DNA of 64,000 nucleotides from Bacillus sp. OV166 (GCF_900177675.1 NZ_FXWM01000001.1:1373001-1437000), one strand, 5' to 3'. Shown: positions 35,292-44,037, counted from the stretch's first letter. Program-made: numbers and translations. The notes: a model not told the origin generated them from the letters alone.

Positions 35292-37139
35292 ATGTTAGGG
35301 AATAGCTTAAATGGACGTTTATTAACGAATCTGAATAATACATTCACCTATGAGTTTTGGGTAATGCCTGAAAGCGTTCATCGTATCGATAAACAAACAC
35401 GTGATAGGCCCGCAGATGTAAATGGAAAAAATTATATCATAGGACCTGGACATGGAGTGTCCGATAATGATGCTGGGGTTAGTGTTTCAGTTGGATTAAA
35501 TGGGATAACGGTCTATGAACATACTAAGAAAAATATCTATGCAGTGTTAGTCTATGAAGCTATTATTAATCAGCTCATTCATGTTGCTGTTGTCTATGAT
35601 GATAGAGAGCCCCAGCTATTCATTAATGGGAAGTTTGTAAAAAAAGGTGAACGAAGCCCTAAATCATTTGTATACCCATCGGGGATGATTGGGGGGCAAC
35701 CTGGTCTTTTCTTTAATGGAGATATCAACGAGATTAGGCTTTGGAATCACTGCCGGACAGAACAAAATCTTAATAATTATTTGAATAAAAAGCTCACTGG
35801 AAGTGAAACAGAGCTATATGGTGTTTGGCCAACTCCATCTGTAAATGAACTAGAAACAAAAAAGGCAAATGCAAAAACCAAAACCCGCAAAATAAAAAAG
35901 CGTCCTTCTGCTAAAGAGCGACAAAATGAAATCCCCCTAGTAAGTAAGAACGAAGATATTGAAGTCAGTATTATTATTCCTTCCCTCAATAAATATCCAC
36001 TCAATCTATTTACTCTCTATTCACTGGAATACCAAACATTCAATCCTTCAAAAATGGAAGTTATCTTTATAGATGATGCTTCAACAGACCAAACGGAAGA
36101 AAAGGTAAAGGGCTATAAGCCTCCGTATCATTTTAAATTTATACGTAATAAAAAGAATCTTGGAAGAGCTAAGGTTCGAAATTTAGGCATTCGTTCTGCA
36201 AGAGGCAGCATTCTTATTTTTCTAGATGCAGAAATGATAACAGAACCCGATTTTGTTGAAAGACATCATAAGCTCCACCAATCAAATAGTAAGCTTATTA
36301 TATCAGGTGCAATGCATTCAAGAGTTATACACTCATGTATCTTTCCTGAATTTACTCAAAAGAAGATAAACAAAATCTCAACTATATCTAAAAATAACCA
36401 GGAGATTTATTCGAGGATTAAAGACTTTAAATATCCAAGTAAAGAACCGTATCAGTTGTTAGAAAAAAAAGATATTGAAAAGAAAGTATTTAAGAATTTA
36501 GGTGTTGAAGTATACCCATGGTTCCAACAGATAACCCGCAATTTTCCTGCTGATTTAGAAGGGTTTGCGTTTCCATGGATGGCTTTTCTAACAGGGAATG
36601 TGTCCATTCGTAAAGAGTTTATTATTGAGGCGGGATTGTTCGATGAAGACTTTGTCAAGTACGGTTACGAAGATTGGGAAATAGGTTATCGTTTATATAA
36701 AATGGGCGCCAAATATATTGTTAGAAACGATTTGATCACGTACCATCAAGAACATCCTGTTGGAGAAAGTAAATGGAATGAGGCAATTAACAATCTGGGA
36801 CTGTTTTTGAAAAAGCATCATGACATCGATGTTCTAATTCTTGGAATAGAGATATCAGGTCTAGCAGATTTATTAACAATGAATAAGGTATTAAGCGAAT
36901 ATAAGTTACTCGTTCAATCCCATCCAGAGCGATTTCTAAAATTCCAAGAAAAATTCATTTGCATCCTTGAAACAATCCTCCTTATACTTCAAATCGACAT
37001 CCGTCACATAAATATCTTAGGAGCTGCAGGCTTTAGCTCTGACGACAGAAAAGAACTTCAAGAAGATATTAATTCAATCAAAGGTCTAAACAAGTTTACA
37101 AAATTAACTTCCCTTTTAGAAAAGATCAAGATCTCTTAA
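35292..37139 (+). CDS. LamG-like domain fused to family-2 glycosyltransferase
   Basis: A 615-residue protein. Residues 1 to ~175 look like a concanavalin A/LamG jelly roll (FTYEFWVMPES, VAVVYDDREPQLFING, GDINEIRLWNHCRTEQ). A lysine-rich linker (~190-215) leads to a GT-A fold glycosyltransferase (~225-500) with VSIIIPSLNKYP, IFIDDASTDQTEE, FLDAEMITEPDF and EDWEIGYRLYKMG. No signal peptide or membrane segment is seen, so it should be cytoplasmic. The ATG at 35292 follows AGAGGTG. A second glycosyltransferase gene follows 30 bp later. The acceptor is unknown. Confidence 0.8.
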   Translation: MLGNSLNGRLLTNLNNTFTYEFWVMPESVHRIDKQTRDRPADVNGKNYIIGPGHGVSDNDAGVSVSVGLNGITVYEHTKKNIYAVLVYEAIINQLIHVAVVYDDREPQLFINGKFVKKGERSPKSFVYPSGMIGGQPGLFFNGDINEIRLWNHCRTEQNLNNYLNKKLTGSETELYGVWPTPSVNELETKKANAKTKTRKIKKRPSAKERQNEIPLVSKNEDIEVSIIIPSLNKYPLNLFTLYSLEYQTFNPSKMEVIFIDDASTDQTEEKVKGYKPPYHFKFIRNKKNLGRAKVRNLGIRSARGSILIFLDAEMITEPDFVERHHKLHQSNSKLIISGAMHSRVIHSCIFPEFTQKKINKISTISKNNQEIYSRIKDFKYPSKEPYQLLEKKDIEKKVFKNLGVEVYPWFQQITRNFPADLEGFAFPWMAFLTGNVSIRKEFIIEAGLFDEDFVKYGYEDWEIGYRLYKMGAKYIVRNDLITYHQEHPVGESKWNEAINNLGLFLKKHHDIDVLILGIEISGLADLLTMNKVLSEYKLLVQSHPERFLKFQEKFICILETILLILQIDIRHINILGAAGFSSDDRKELQEDINSIKGLNKFTKLTSLLEKIKIS

Positions 37140-37169
37140 AAAAATTCTCCAAGGTAAAGGAGTGAAAGT

Positions 37170-37868
37170 GTGGTTTCCATTATTACATGTACAATAAGAG
37201 AAGAAAATATCAAAAATGTTTTCAAAAATTATAAACAGCAATCCTGGAAGGATAAAGAACTCATTATTATCTTAAATAAGGATTCTATGAATATTGATAG
37301 ATGGATCAAAAAGGCAAGGAAATATCGTAATGTCCAGATTTATCAGCTACACGAAAAAGCAACCTTAGGTGACTGCTTAAATTTTGGGATTATGAAAGCA
37401 AGTCATGATATTATTGCAAAATTTGATGACGATGATTATTACGGGCCTGACTACATTAAAAGTTCGATGGATGCTTTTAAAAATAAAGATATTTCTATTA
37501 TCGGAAAAAGTTCTTTATATATTTATTTTAAAAATAAAAAGGCGCTGATCCATGTATCAGGTAGTGAGAATTCAATCACAGACACTGTTGCTGGAGCGAC
37601 ATTAATATTTAGAAAAGACGTGTTCCAACAAGTTCAATTTGAAAAAGTAAATCGAGCGGAGGATTACTTTTTCATTGATCAATGTAAAGAGAAGGGCTTT
37701 AATGTCTATTCAACTGAACGTTTTCATTTTGCAGTCATCAGACATGATACCGAAAAACATACATGGAAGATTGCTGATAAGGATCTTATGGAATGGGGAG
37801 AAACAATCGCCTATACAGAAAATTTCCAACCACTAGTATCGGCTGAGATAAAGGTATTCCCCCTTTAA
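37170..37868 (+). CDS. family-2 glycosyltransferase
   Basis: A 232-residue single-domain GT-A enzyme. VSIITCTIREENIKNVF opens the fold, and the metal-binding cluster KFDDDDYYGPDYI (near residue 90) is clear. RAEDYFFIDQCKEKGF supplies the late acidic motif. The GTG start follows AAAGGAG. It is coupled to the LamG-glycosyltransferase gene, so both probably build one glycan. Confidence 0.85.
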   Translation: MVSIITCTIREENIKNVFKNYKQQSWKDKELIIILNKDSMNIDRWIKKARKYRNVQIYQLHEKATLGDCLNFGIMKASHDIIAKFDDDDYYGPDYIKSSMDAFKNKDISIIGKSSLYIYFKNKKALIHVSGSENSITDTVAGATLIFRKDVFQQVQFEKVNRAEDYFFIDQCKEKGFNVYSTERFHFAVIRHDTEKHTWKIADKDLMEWGETIAYTENFQPLVSAEIKVFPL

Positions 37869-37877
37869 TATATAAAA

Positions 37878-37904
37878 GAAGCAGGATGTCCTGCTTCTTC
37901 TTTT
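37878..37904 (+). terminator. intrinsic terminator
   Basis: GAAGCAGGA (37878-37886) / TCCTGCTTC (37889-37897), then TTCTTTTTT. It ends the glycosyltransferase pair. Confidence 0.85.
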
Positions 37905-37920
37905 TTGTTTCTTTCTTCAT

Positions 37921-38109
37921 TTATTTATTTCTTTTCGTTTTTACACGTTGATTAGCAGCATTGGCACGTGCGAGTGCCTCAAGATCTGCATGGTCTGCAA
38001 ATTCTGCAGAATATTCAACGTCATTTCCATCAGTTATTTTTAGGTTCTTAGGTGTTTGTGGAAGTGAGCTTTTGTTACTATTACCAGTTCCATTATGCAT
38101 ACGACCCAT
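37921..38109 (-). CDS. yfhD: YfhD-family small protein
   Basis: A 62-residue charged protein matching the YfhD family of Bacillus (ADLEALARANAANQRVKTKR near the end is diagnostic). The function is unknown; the family is limited to spore formers and likely linked to the spore. The ATG follows AAAGGGG. It opens the block that is co-linear with B. subtilis. Confidence 0.85.
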   Translation of the reverse strand: MGRMHNGTGNSNKSSLPQTPKNLKITDGNDVEYSAEFADHADLEALARANAANQRVKTKRNK

Positions 38110-38238
38110 TACTAAAAACCCCTTTCATTGTTAACTTTCAGGAGCCGAATTGCTCCCTTTAATATCATTTACAATTAGAAAGGTAACCATGAATGGAAAA
38201 TACTTCAGCAGAGCTATATGGTCGAAACTGAGGTCAAA

Positions 38239-38373
38239 CTAGAGTCTGGTTTTTTTGTCGTGGTATCCGCCTGCACGGTCCGCCATTTTAAATTCCCTTT
38301 GATAAGATACTTCCTGCATACTGGTTAATGAGTATTTGCCTCGATCCTTATCTTTTTTCTTTTTTTCCGCCAT
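38239..38373 (-). CDS. yfhE: YfhE-family small protein
   Basis: A 44-residue protein encoded on the minus strand: MAEKKKKDKDRGKYS at the start, then LTSMQEVSYQREFKMADR and an AGGY motif. It is very basic and matches YfhE of Bacillus in sequence and in position between yfhD and yfhF. The ribosome site AAAGGAA precedes the ATG. The function is unknown. Confidence 0.85.
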   Translation of the reverse strand: MAEKKKKDKDRGKYSLTSMQEVSYQREFKMADRAGGYHDKKTRL

Positions 38374-38492
38374 TTTGCTCATTCCTTTCAACATTTTTTA
38401 GTTAATTGTCATCAAGCTATGTGGTAAAAAATAAAAGCACGTTATGTACTTATTTCCATTTTTACCTTATTAGAAAAGAATGATACTGTTTT

Positions 38493-39398
38493 TTAAGAAA
38501 ATATATTTTTCAATGCCAAATGTAATTCCGAATACTTAAATTGATAGCCGTTTTCTAAAAGCTTATTCGATAATACCTTTTGTCCATCAACCACCAATAT
38601 ACTCATTTCACCAAGCAGCAGACGTAGTGCAAAACTTGGGACCGGAAGCCAGTGGGGGCGGTTTAATACTCGTGCAAGTGTTTTTCCAAACTCAGTCATC
38701 GTTACCGGTTTCGGTGCAGTGAAATTGATGGCTCCATCCATTTTTTCATTTTCTATTATAAAGGATATCCCTTGGACCACATCCTCAATGTGAATCCATG
38801 ACATCCACTGACGTCCATTTCCAATGGGTCCACCGATAAATGATTGATAAGGGATTGCCATTTTTTGAAGAGCCCCTTGGTGTTTATCAAGGATGATTCC
38901 GAACCTGCAAAAGACAGTACGTATCCCTAATTGGCTGGCTTTTCCAGCTTCGATTTCCCATTGCTTAACTGTATCGGCCAAGAAATCATTCCCAAAGCCA
39001 TGGTTATCTTTTTCAGTAAAAATTTTATCCAAGGATGTTCCATAAATCCCAATTGCACTTGCATTGATCAGTGCCTTTGGTTTGGTGTCTAATTTATTTA
39101 TAATGGCTAGCAGTGCATGAACAGACTCTAAGCGACTGTTTAGGATCTTTTCTTTTCTTTTTACCGTCCAACGTCCACTATTAATCGATTCGCCTGCAAG
39201 GTTGATAAAAATATCAGTATCTTGGAGTTCATGAATGCTTGAACTATCACTTAGCCACTCGACGTATCGAATTCCATCAGTACGATTTGTCTCAATCGAT
39301 TTTCTTGATAAAATAATTATCTCATGATTGTTTTTCAACAGGTGTTTGGTAAGTGCTTGGCCTACAAAGCCTGTTCCGCCTGCAATCGTTATTTTCAT
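38493..39398 (-). CDS. yfhF: TIGR01777-family epimerase (SDR39U1-like)
   Basis: A 301-residue extended short-chain dehydrogenase. It has the NAD motif GGTGFVGQAL, INLAGESINSGRW, and a C-terminal DUF1731 region (VPSFALRLLLGEMSILVVDGQKVLSNKLLENGY is the telltale stretch, residues ~255-287). The family is often labelled cell-division inhibitor SulA-like, but its reaction is unknown. The ATG follows AAGGGGG. It is divergent from recX. Confidence 0.9.
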   Translation of the reverse strand: MKITIAGGTGFVGQALTKHLLKNNHEIIILSRKSIETNRTDGIRYVEWLSDSSSIHELQDTDIFINLAGESINSGRWTVKRKEKILNSRLESVHALLAIINKLDTKPKALINASAIGIYGTSLDKIFTEKDNHGFGNDFLADTVKQWEIEAGKASQLGIRTVFCRFGIILDKHQGALQKMAIPYQSFIGGPIGNGRQWMSWIHIEDVVQGISFIIENEKMDGAINFTAPKPVTMTEFGKTLARVLNRPHWLPVPSFALRLLLGEMSILVVDGQKVLSNKLLENGYQFKYSELHLALKNIFS

Positions 39399-39474
39399 GT
39401 TTTCCGCCCCCTTTTACGTTTAATCTTACAATAGATAATGAGGAATATGGTAAAGTATTGATGAGGTGAATAAC

Positions 39475-40290
39475 GTGGCCATTATAACAAAGATCACCAC
39501 ACAACAGAAAACTCAGGATCGATTCAATATTTTTATGGATTACGGTAAGGGTAAGGGTGAGGAATTTGCCTTTAGTGTCGACAGTGATGTTCTAATCAAA
39601 TTTCAATTAAAAAAAGGAATGGAGCTTGATGATTTTTCCTTTGTGGAAATTCAGTATCAAGATGACATTCGCAAAGCATACAACAAAGCCATCCATTACT
39701 TAGCTAGAAGAATGAGATCGGAAAAAGAAATAAAAGATTATCTTGTATTAAAGGAAATAGATGAACCTGTCATCAATGAAATTCTTCATAGATTAACTGC
39801 ACAGAAATACATAAATGACGAGGAATTCGCGTTGGCCTATGTACGAACCCAAGCGAATACCACTGATAAAGGTCCTAATGTAATTAAAATGGAATTAAAG
39901 GAAAAGGGAATAGTAGAGGGAATTCTCAACCATGCACTGAAGGAATATCCTCTCGAGCGACAGATTGAAAAAGCCACCAAAATAAGCTCAAAGTTTTACG
40001 AAAAGAATACAAAGGAATCATTAAAAATTCAAAAACAGAAACTTGAGAACCTGCTCCTTAGAAAAGGTTATCCATATGAAGTCATTAATATTGCTGTTAA
40101 TGATGTCGGGATGAACAACGAGATGGATGAGGAAATGGAGGCAATCAGATTCCAAGGTGAGAAGGCCCATCGAAAATTTAGTAAATACAGTGGCTTTGAA
40201 TATGAACAAAAGATGAAACAAGCATTATATCGAAAAGGGTTCCCGATCGAGCTCATCGAAACATACTTATCAGAAAGTAAAAAATCATGA
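39475..40290 (+). CDS. recX: recombination regulator RecX
   Basis: A 271-residue three-helix-repeat protein that modulates RecA filaments. It has AIHYLARRMRSEKEIKDYL and YINDEEFALAYVRTQ, both diagnostic. The GTG at 39475 is chosen because ATGAGGTGA is a good site 6 nt upstream, and the resulting N-terminus MAIITKIT fits B. subtilis RecX. Its last codons lie inside an inverted repeat shared with the convergent gene. Confidence 0.94.
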   Translation: MAIITKITTQQKTQDRFNIFMDYGKGKGEEFAFSVDSDVLIKFQLKKGMELDDFSFVEIQYQDDIRKAYNKAIHYLARRMRSEKEIKDYLVLKEIDEPVINEILHRLTAQKYINDEEFALAYVRTQANTTDKGPNVIKMELKEKGIVEGILNHALKEYPLERQIEKATKISSKFYEKNTKESLKIQKQKLENLLLRKGYPYEVINIAVNDVGMNNEMDEEMEAIRFQGEKAHRKFSKYSGFEYEQKMKQALYRKGFPIELIETYLSESKKS

Positions 40291-40316
40291 CAAAAGCATC
40301 ATGATTTTTTACTTTC
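40273..40316. terminator. 18-bp inverted repeat forming a shared bidirectional terminator
   Basis: Perfect 18-bp arms (40273-40290 and 40299-40316) around an 8-nt loop. The left arm contains GTAAAAAATCATGA. Each arm codes for ESKKS plus a stop in the gene that enters it, so the terminator lies wholly within the coding ends and the 8-nt gap. Confidence 0.9.
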
Positions 40317-40976
40317 GATAATAATGGAATCTTGATCCATTTGTTCGATAATCATTTCGGCAACTTCCCTTGGTGAGCGGAAACGGGAAGTATCTTTGAC
40401 ATGGTCACTATTATCCCAAAATGGTGTGTCCATACCGCCCATATACACCGCGTTAAATTTAATCCCTCTCCCTTCGTATTCTTTCTGCAGACTCTCTGTA
40501 AAGCCTCTAATTGCAAATTTACTGGCCACATAAACCGCTTCATTCACTTTTCCACGCAAGCCTGCTGTTGAAATAATATTCAAAATACGTCCTTCCGAAG
40601 TCTTTAGCAGTTGAGGTAAAATTGCTTTGGTCATTAAAATAGTCCCTGAAACATTTGTGTTGATCATTTCAGTAATGTGATGTTCATTCATTTCCACAAA
40701 TGGACCGAAATGCCCAACTCCAGCATTATTAACTAATCCGTATATATTATAGGTATGACTAATTTCTTCAGCTTTTTTCGAAACATCTTTCGCATTTCCA
40801 ATATCAATAGGGAGGATATCAGCACTTCCTCCATTTGTTTCAATTTCTGCTTTTGTAGTTGTTAATTTATCAAAGTTCCGCCCTGTTAACAAAAGGTGAT
40901 AGCCTTTTTGCGAAAAGAGATGCGCTAATTCTTTTCCTAAACCAGAGCCTGCCCCAGTAATAATGATCGTTTTCAT
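40299..40976 (-). CDS. short-chain dehydrogenase/reductase
   Basis: A 225-residue classical SDR. It has TGAGSGLGKELA for NAD(P) binding, NNAGVGHFGPF, and the catalytic set Ser in IISTAG with YVASKFAIRGF (Tyr-x3-Lys). The product type is unknown. It lies between recX and yfhH, where B. subtilis, as I recall, has no such gene. Confidence 0.9.
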   Translation of the reverse strand: MKTIIITGAGSGLGKELAHLFSQKGYHLLLTGRNFDKLTTTKAEIETNGGSADILPIDIGNAKDVSKKAEEISHTYNIYGLVNNAGVGHFGPFVEMNEHHITEMINTNVSGTILMTKAILPQLLKTSEGRILNIISTAGLRGKVNEAVYVASKFAIRGFTESLQKEYEGRGIKFNAVYMGGMDTPFWDNSDHVKDTSRFRSPREVAEMIIEQMDQDSIIIESKKS

Positions 40977-41062
40977 TTTAAAATCTCCTTTGTATATTAG
41001 TTCATCCTTTATTTATTATATTATAATATACTAAAATGAGGTTATAAGGGGAGTGAATTCAA

Positions 41063-41389
41063 ATGCAACAGGAGAAACGCTACAGTACCATGTCAGAACA
41101 TGAATTAAGACAAGAAATTGGCATGCTCCAAGAACAAGCCAGAAAAGCAGAACAAATGGGAATGGTCAGTGAGTTTGCCGTGCTCGAACGAAAGGTTCAA
41201 ATGGCGAGAGCATACCTGATTGACCCTCATTCGTTTAAACCTGGAGAAATTTATGAAATAGACGGGGACCCAGGACAATATTTTAAAATTGATTATATGA
41301 ATGGTGTGTTTGCTTGGGGTTATCGACTTGCAGGAGAGGGAAAAGAAGAAGCGTTGCCAATCTCATTATTGAATCAGCCAAAAAAATAA
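41063..41389 (+). CDS. yfhH: YfhH-family protein
   Basis: A 108-residue protein. The N-terminal half is a helical hairpin (LRQEIGMLQEQARKAEQMGM), and the C-terminal half is a small beta domain (FKPGEIYEIDGDPGQYFKIDYMNGVFAWGYRL). It matches DUF1811/YfhH of Bacillus in length and position. The function is unknown. The ATG follows GGGGAG. Confidence 0.88.
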   Translation: MQQEKRYSTMSEHELRQEIGMLQEQARKAEQMGMVSEFAVLERKVQMARAYLIDPHSFKPGEIYEIDGDPGQYFKIDYMNGVFAWGYRLAGEGKEEALPISLLNQPKK

Positions 41390-41392
41390 TTG

Positions 41393-41430
41393 GACAAACC
41401 AGAGAATAAGACCTCTGGCTTGTCTTGTTT
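41393..41430. terminator. bidirectional terminator between yfhH and sspK
   Basis: GACAA(A)CCAGAG (41393-41404) / CTCTGG(C)TTGTC (41413-41424) with one mismatch, followed by TTGTTTTT. Confidence 0.75.
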
Positions 41431-41446
41431 TTACAGATCGGAAGGT

Positions 41447-41623
41447 TTATTTATAAACCTGTGGCGACTCATCATCGCGCTCACCTGAAGCACGCATCCG
41501 CTCTTGTGGATGGGTATTAATCGTGCCATCTGCTCTTTTTGAAGCATATTCTGCTTTTGCTCTTGGCTCTCCCTCGAACTTGTTATTATTTTGATTTGGG
41601 AAATTCGTTGCTTTATTTCTCAT
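41447..41623 (-). CDS. sspK: small acid-soluble spore protein K
   Basis: A 58-residue minor [23 protein letters not shown] opens it, and [18 protein letters not shown] is the family core. The B. subtilis SspK sequence is very similar, and the position between yfhH and yfhJ is the same. The ATG follows GGAGG. It is probably expressed in the forespore under SigG; I could not fix the promoter. Confidence 0.93.
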   Translation of the reverse strand: MRNKATNFPNQNNNKFEGEPRAKAEYASKRADGTINTHPQERMRASGERDDESPQVYK

Positions 41624-41750
41624 GCTGGACCTCCATTAAGGGAATGAGAACACGTGAAAAGCAAAGCATTCTCAATGCTTACCACGTAAAGATAGTATCT
41701 GCTTTTTTAAAATAGGTTATGTTAAAAGAAATTGGCAATGAGGTGGATAA

Positions 41751-42020
41751 ATGAACGATTATCATGAAAGATTGACAAAACTACTTTTAGCTAAAAACGA
41801 TCAACTCTCCTATAATCAGGCACGAACCTGGGTTGAACTTCTTTGGGATGATTTTGAAACCACTTATGCAAAAGCAGGCAGGGAATATATGGGCAGTGAA
41901 GTAGCAGAAAGAATTGTCAAGCAATGGATAGAAAACTACGGTGATAAACTGCATGAATTTGCAGCAACAAACCCAAAATACAAGGATTATTTAAATCAGG
42001 ATAAAAATAGCGTAAACTAA
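41751..42020 (+). CDS. yfhJ: YfhJ (WVELL family) protein
   Basis: An 89-residue helical protein carrying the WVELLWDDFETTYAKAGREY segment that names the family. The function is unknown. The ATG follows GAGGTGG. It keeps its B. subtilis position after sspK. Confidence 0.9.
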   Translation: MNDYHERLTKLLLAKNDQLSYNQARTWVELLWDDFETTYAKAGREYMGSEVAERIVKQWIENYGDKLHEFAATNPKYKDYLNQDKNSVN

Positions 42021-42046
42021 AAAAGCGAGTGACAAAGTCACCGCAG

Positions 42047-42085
42047 ATTGTTGAGAAAGGATATTTTTCTCGGCAATTTTTTATT
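42047..42085 (+). terminator. intrinsic terminator after yfhJ
   Basis: ATTGTTGAGAAA (42047-42058) / TTTCTCGGCAAT (42066-42077) with one G-U pair, then TTTTTTATTTT. Confidence 0.85.
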
Positions 42086-42139
42086 TTGTCTAAACTAAAT
42101 TACTGATTTTTTATGAGTTGATTGTCTTTGAAATGGTCT

Positions 42140-42268
42140 GTTGATTTCCGCTCCGGGCACTCGCTTTCCGCGGGGAGGTCCGGGAGCCTCCTCGGCGCTT
42201 TGGCGCCTGCGGGGTCTCCCGTGACCTCTCTATCCCGCAAGAGTCGAGTGCCCTCCGCTCCAATCAAC
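42140..42268 (-). repeat. GC-rich dispersed repeat, copy B
   Basis: A ~129-bp element bounded by GTTGATT and AATCAAC, in the opposite orientation to copies A and C. It shares the GGAGCCTCCTCGGCGC and GCGGGGTCTCCC segments with them. Open frames within it (for example 42122-42358) are products of its GC content, not genes. Confidence 0.85.
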
Positions 42269-42357
42269 AAGGAGGTAAATCAACCTAAAGCATTGCAACA
42301 TACTTCTCCTAGAGTACTTGTTTTGAAATCTTTTTTATTTTGGCAGGTCGCAGAATA

Positions 42358-42585
42358 ACCCCTTCTTATTGACTTCGCCAGTGATTTTTTAACGAGAATA
42401 GGCTTTATAACCCCTTCTTATCGACCTCGCCAGTGATTTTTTAAAGAAAACAGGCTTTATAACCCTTTCTTATCGACCTCGCCAATGATTTTTTAACGGA
42501 AACGGGCTTTATAACCCCTTCTTATTGACCTCGCCAGTGATTTTTTAACGGGAACAGGCTATATAACCCCTTTTTATTGACCTGG
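42358..42585 (+). repeat. 52-bp tandem repeat (minisatellite), 4.4 copies
   Basis: Units begin ACCCCTTCTTAT at 42358, 42410, 42462, 42514 and 42566 (last one partial, ~20 bp). Each unit contains GACCTCGCCAGTGATTTTTTAA and ends GGCTTTATA. The copies differ at a few positions each. No gene lies in it. It stands between GC-rich repeat copies B and C. Confidence 0.95.
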
Positions 42586-42667
42586 ACTCTTTTGGCTTAA
42601 ACATTGACTTCATTGCTTATTCTTAATTTCATTATGAGTTGAGGGTCTTAAATGAATATTACACTCT

Positions 42668-42798
42668 GTTGATTGGAATGGAAGGCACGAAGACTCCTGC
42701 GGGAGTACGGGGCAGGGGAGACCCCGCAGGAGCGAAGCGACGAGGAGGCTCCCCGGCACGCCCGCGGAAAGCGAAGTGCCACCTGGAGGCCAATCAAC
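42668..42798 (+). repeat. GC-rich dispersed repeat, copy C
   Basis: A ~131-bp element bounded by GTTGATT and AATCAAC, with ACTCCTGCGGGAG, GGGGAGACCCCGCAGG and GAGGAGGCTCCCC as in copy A. Between 42021 and 42931 I see no gene: only a terminator, copies B and C, the 52-bp tandem repeat and a terminator. Confidence 0.88.
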
Positions 42799-42879
42799 AG
42801 ACATGTCGAAAAACCAATATATACTATATAATATTATAACGATTTAATGCGGTGGATTGTTAAAGAAAGTGGATTAATA

Positions 42880-42909
42880 AAAAGGCTATCGAAAGTTTTT
42901 CGACAGCCT
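42880..42909 (-). terminator. intrinsic terminator of yfhP
   Basis: Reading the minus strand: AGGCTGTCGAAAA pairs with TTTCGATAGCCT, then TTTTATT. Confidence 0.8.
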
Positions 42910-42931
42910 GGAGTGGAAAAGTCACCGCTTT

Positions 42932-43912
42932 TTAACTAGGAATTATACTTAATTTCTTTCTTAATTTCTTCTCACTAAACACCCACCCCGTATAGGAGCT
43001 AATTGGAACTAAGTTACAATCTAATTGAACAACGGCCACAAATGGATAGTGTCCATTGCTCCGATAGCGTAAATCAATGAAGCGAACTTCGTAAAAATCA
43101 ATAAATTCATCGACTTCCCAGCGATAGACTGGTGAAAATGATAAAAATGCTGAAAGGTTTTTATCCTTTTTTGCTGCCTCGATTACGGGTGTATTCGGAA
43201 CGGGTATTCGATTAAAATGGTCTAAGATTTCAACTTTTTTATTTACTGCTTTTCCCACAAAAAATTGTTTCTTGTTCATGGCAGCAATTCTCCATTGATG
43301 AAATCTCATGGTTGGTGCAATAATTATTTCTGTTGCATCGGGAATCATTCTTTTTACCTCAACCAATACCCTTTTTTTCGCCCTAAAACGAGCAAGATAG
43401 TAAGCTATAATGAATGCATACATTATCAAAAAGGTATAACCTGGATTTGCTCCTAATACCCAAATAACGATTCCAAGGATATGGATCCCAAAGATAATCG
43501 GGTCAAACGTATTTATAACCCCTAGAGCGACCCATTTTGTAGAGAAAGGTCTTAGAGCCTGTGTGCCGTATGCGTTAAATATATCAACAAATACATGGAT
43601 AAAAACAGCTGCAAATGTCCAAGCCCATAAATGAAAAAGATTGGCATCAGGAAAAAACGGATAGATAACGGCTAACAGTACAAGCGGCCACAATATTACA
43701 GCGGGGATAGAGTGGGTAATCCCGCGATGATTTCGAATGTATATGGCATTATTTCTTAGCTTCAAAACGGTATCTATATCAGGTATTTGCGACCCAGCAA
43801 TTGTTGCAATTAAAACACTCGTCGTGGTCGCGTGGCTGCTAATTACTGCGGGATCGAGTGTAGCAAGACCACCAAGAGCAATACCCATGACAACATGAGT
43901 TCCTGTATCCAA
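42932..43912 (-). CDS. yfhP: YfhP, YdjM-type membrane metal-dependent hydrolase
   Basis: A 326-residue protein with an N-terminal membrane domain of about four segments that carries His and Asp residues (DTGTHVVMGIALGG, IPDIDTVLKLR, NHRGITHSIPAV, HVFVDIFNAYGTQALRP), as in the LexA-binding YdjM family. The TTG at 43912 is chosen because AAGGAGG lies 8 nt before it. The B. subtilis homologue, recalled as a negative regulator of sporulation-type output, keeps the same place next to mutY. Confidence 0.9.
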   Translation of the reverse strand: MDTGTHVVMGIALGGLATLDPAVISSHATTTSVLIATIAGSQIPDIDTVLKLRNNAIYIRNHRGITHSIPAVILWPLVLLAVIYPFFPDANLFHLWAWTFAAVFIHVFVDIFNAYGTQALRPFSTKWVALGVINTFDPIIFGIHILGIVIWVLGANPGYTFLIMYAFIIAYYLARFRAKKRVLVEVKRMIPDATEIIIAPTMRFHQWRIAAMNKKQFFVGKAVNKKVEILDHFNRIPVPNTPVIEAAKKDKNLSAFLSFSPVYRWEVDEFIDFYEVRFIDLRYRSNGHYPFVAVVQLDCNLVPISSYTGWVFSEKKLRKKLSIIPS

Positions 43913-44037
43913 AAGGAAATCCTCCTTCAATATAGTTCTTGTAAAACTAAACAAATTGAATTATCGTAAAACAAATACATTACTTATTATATTGCCTTTT
44001 TTCATACATGTTAACAACATCTGGAGGAACAAAAGTT

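Noticed and set aside
35253..35292. Upstream ATG for the LamG-glycosyltransferase
   Set aside because: It has no ribosome site and adds a lysine-rich tail; the ATG at 35292 follows AGAGGTG.
42358..42585. Regular repeats that could be mistaken for a CRISPR array
   Set aside because: The 52-bp units are directly adjacent with no spacers, and no cas genes are in the window.
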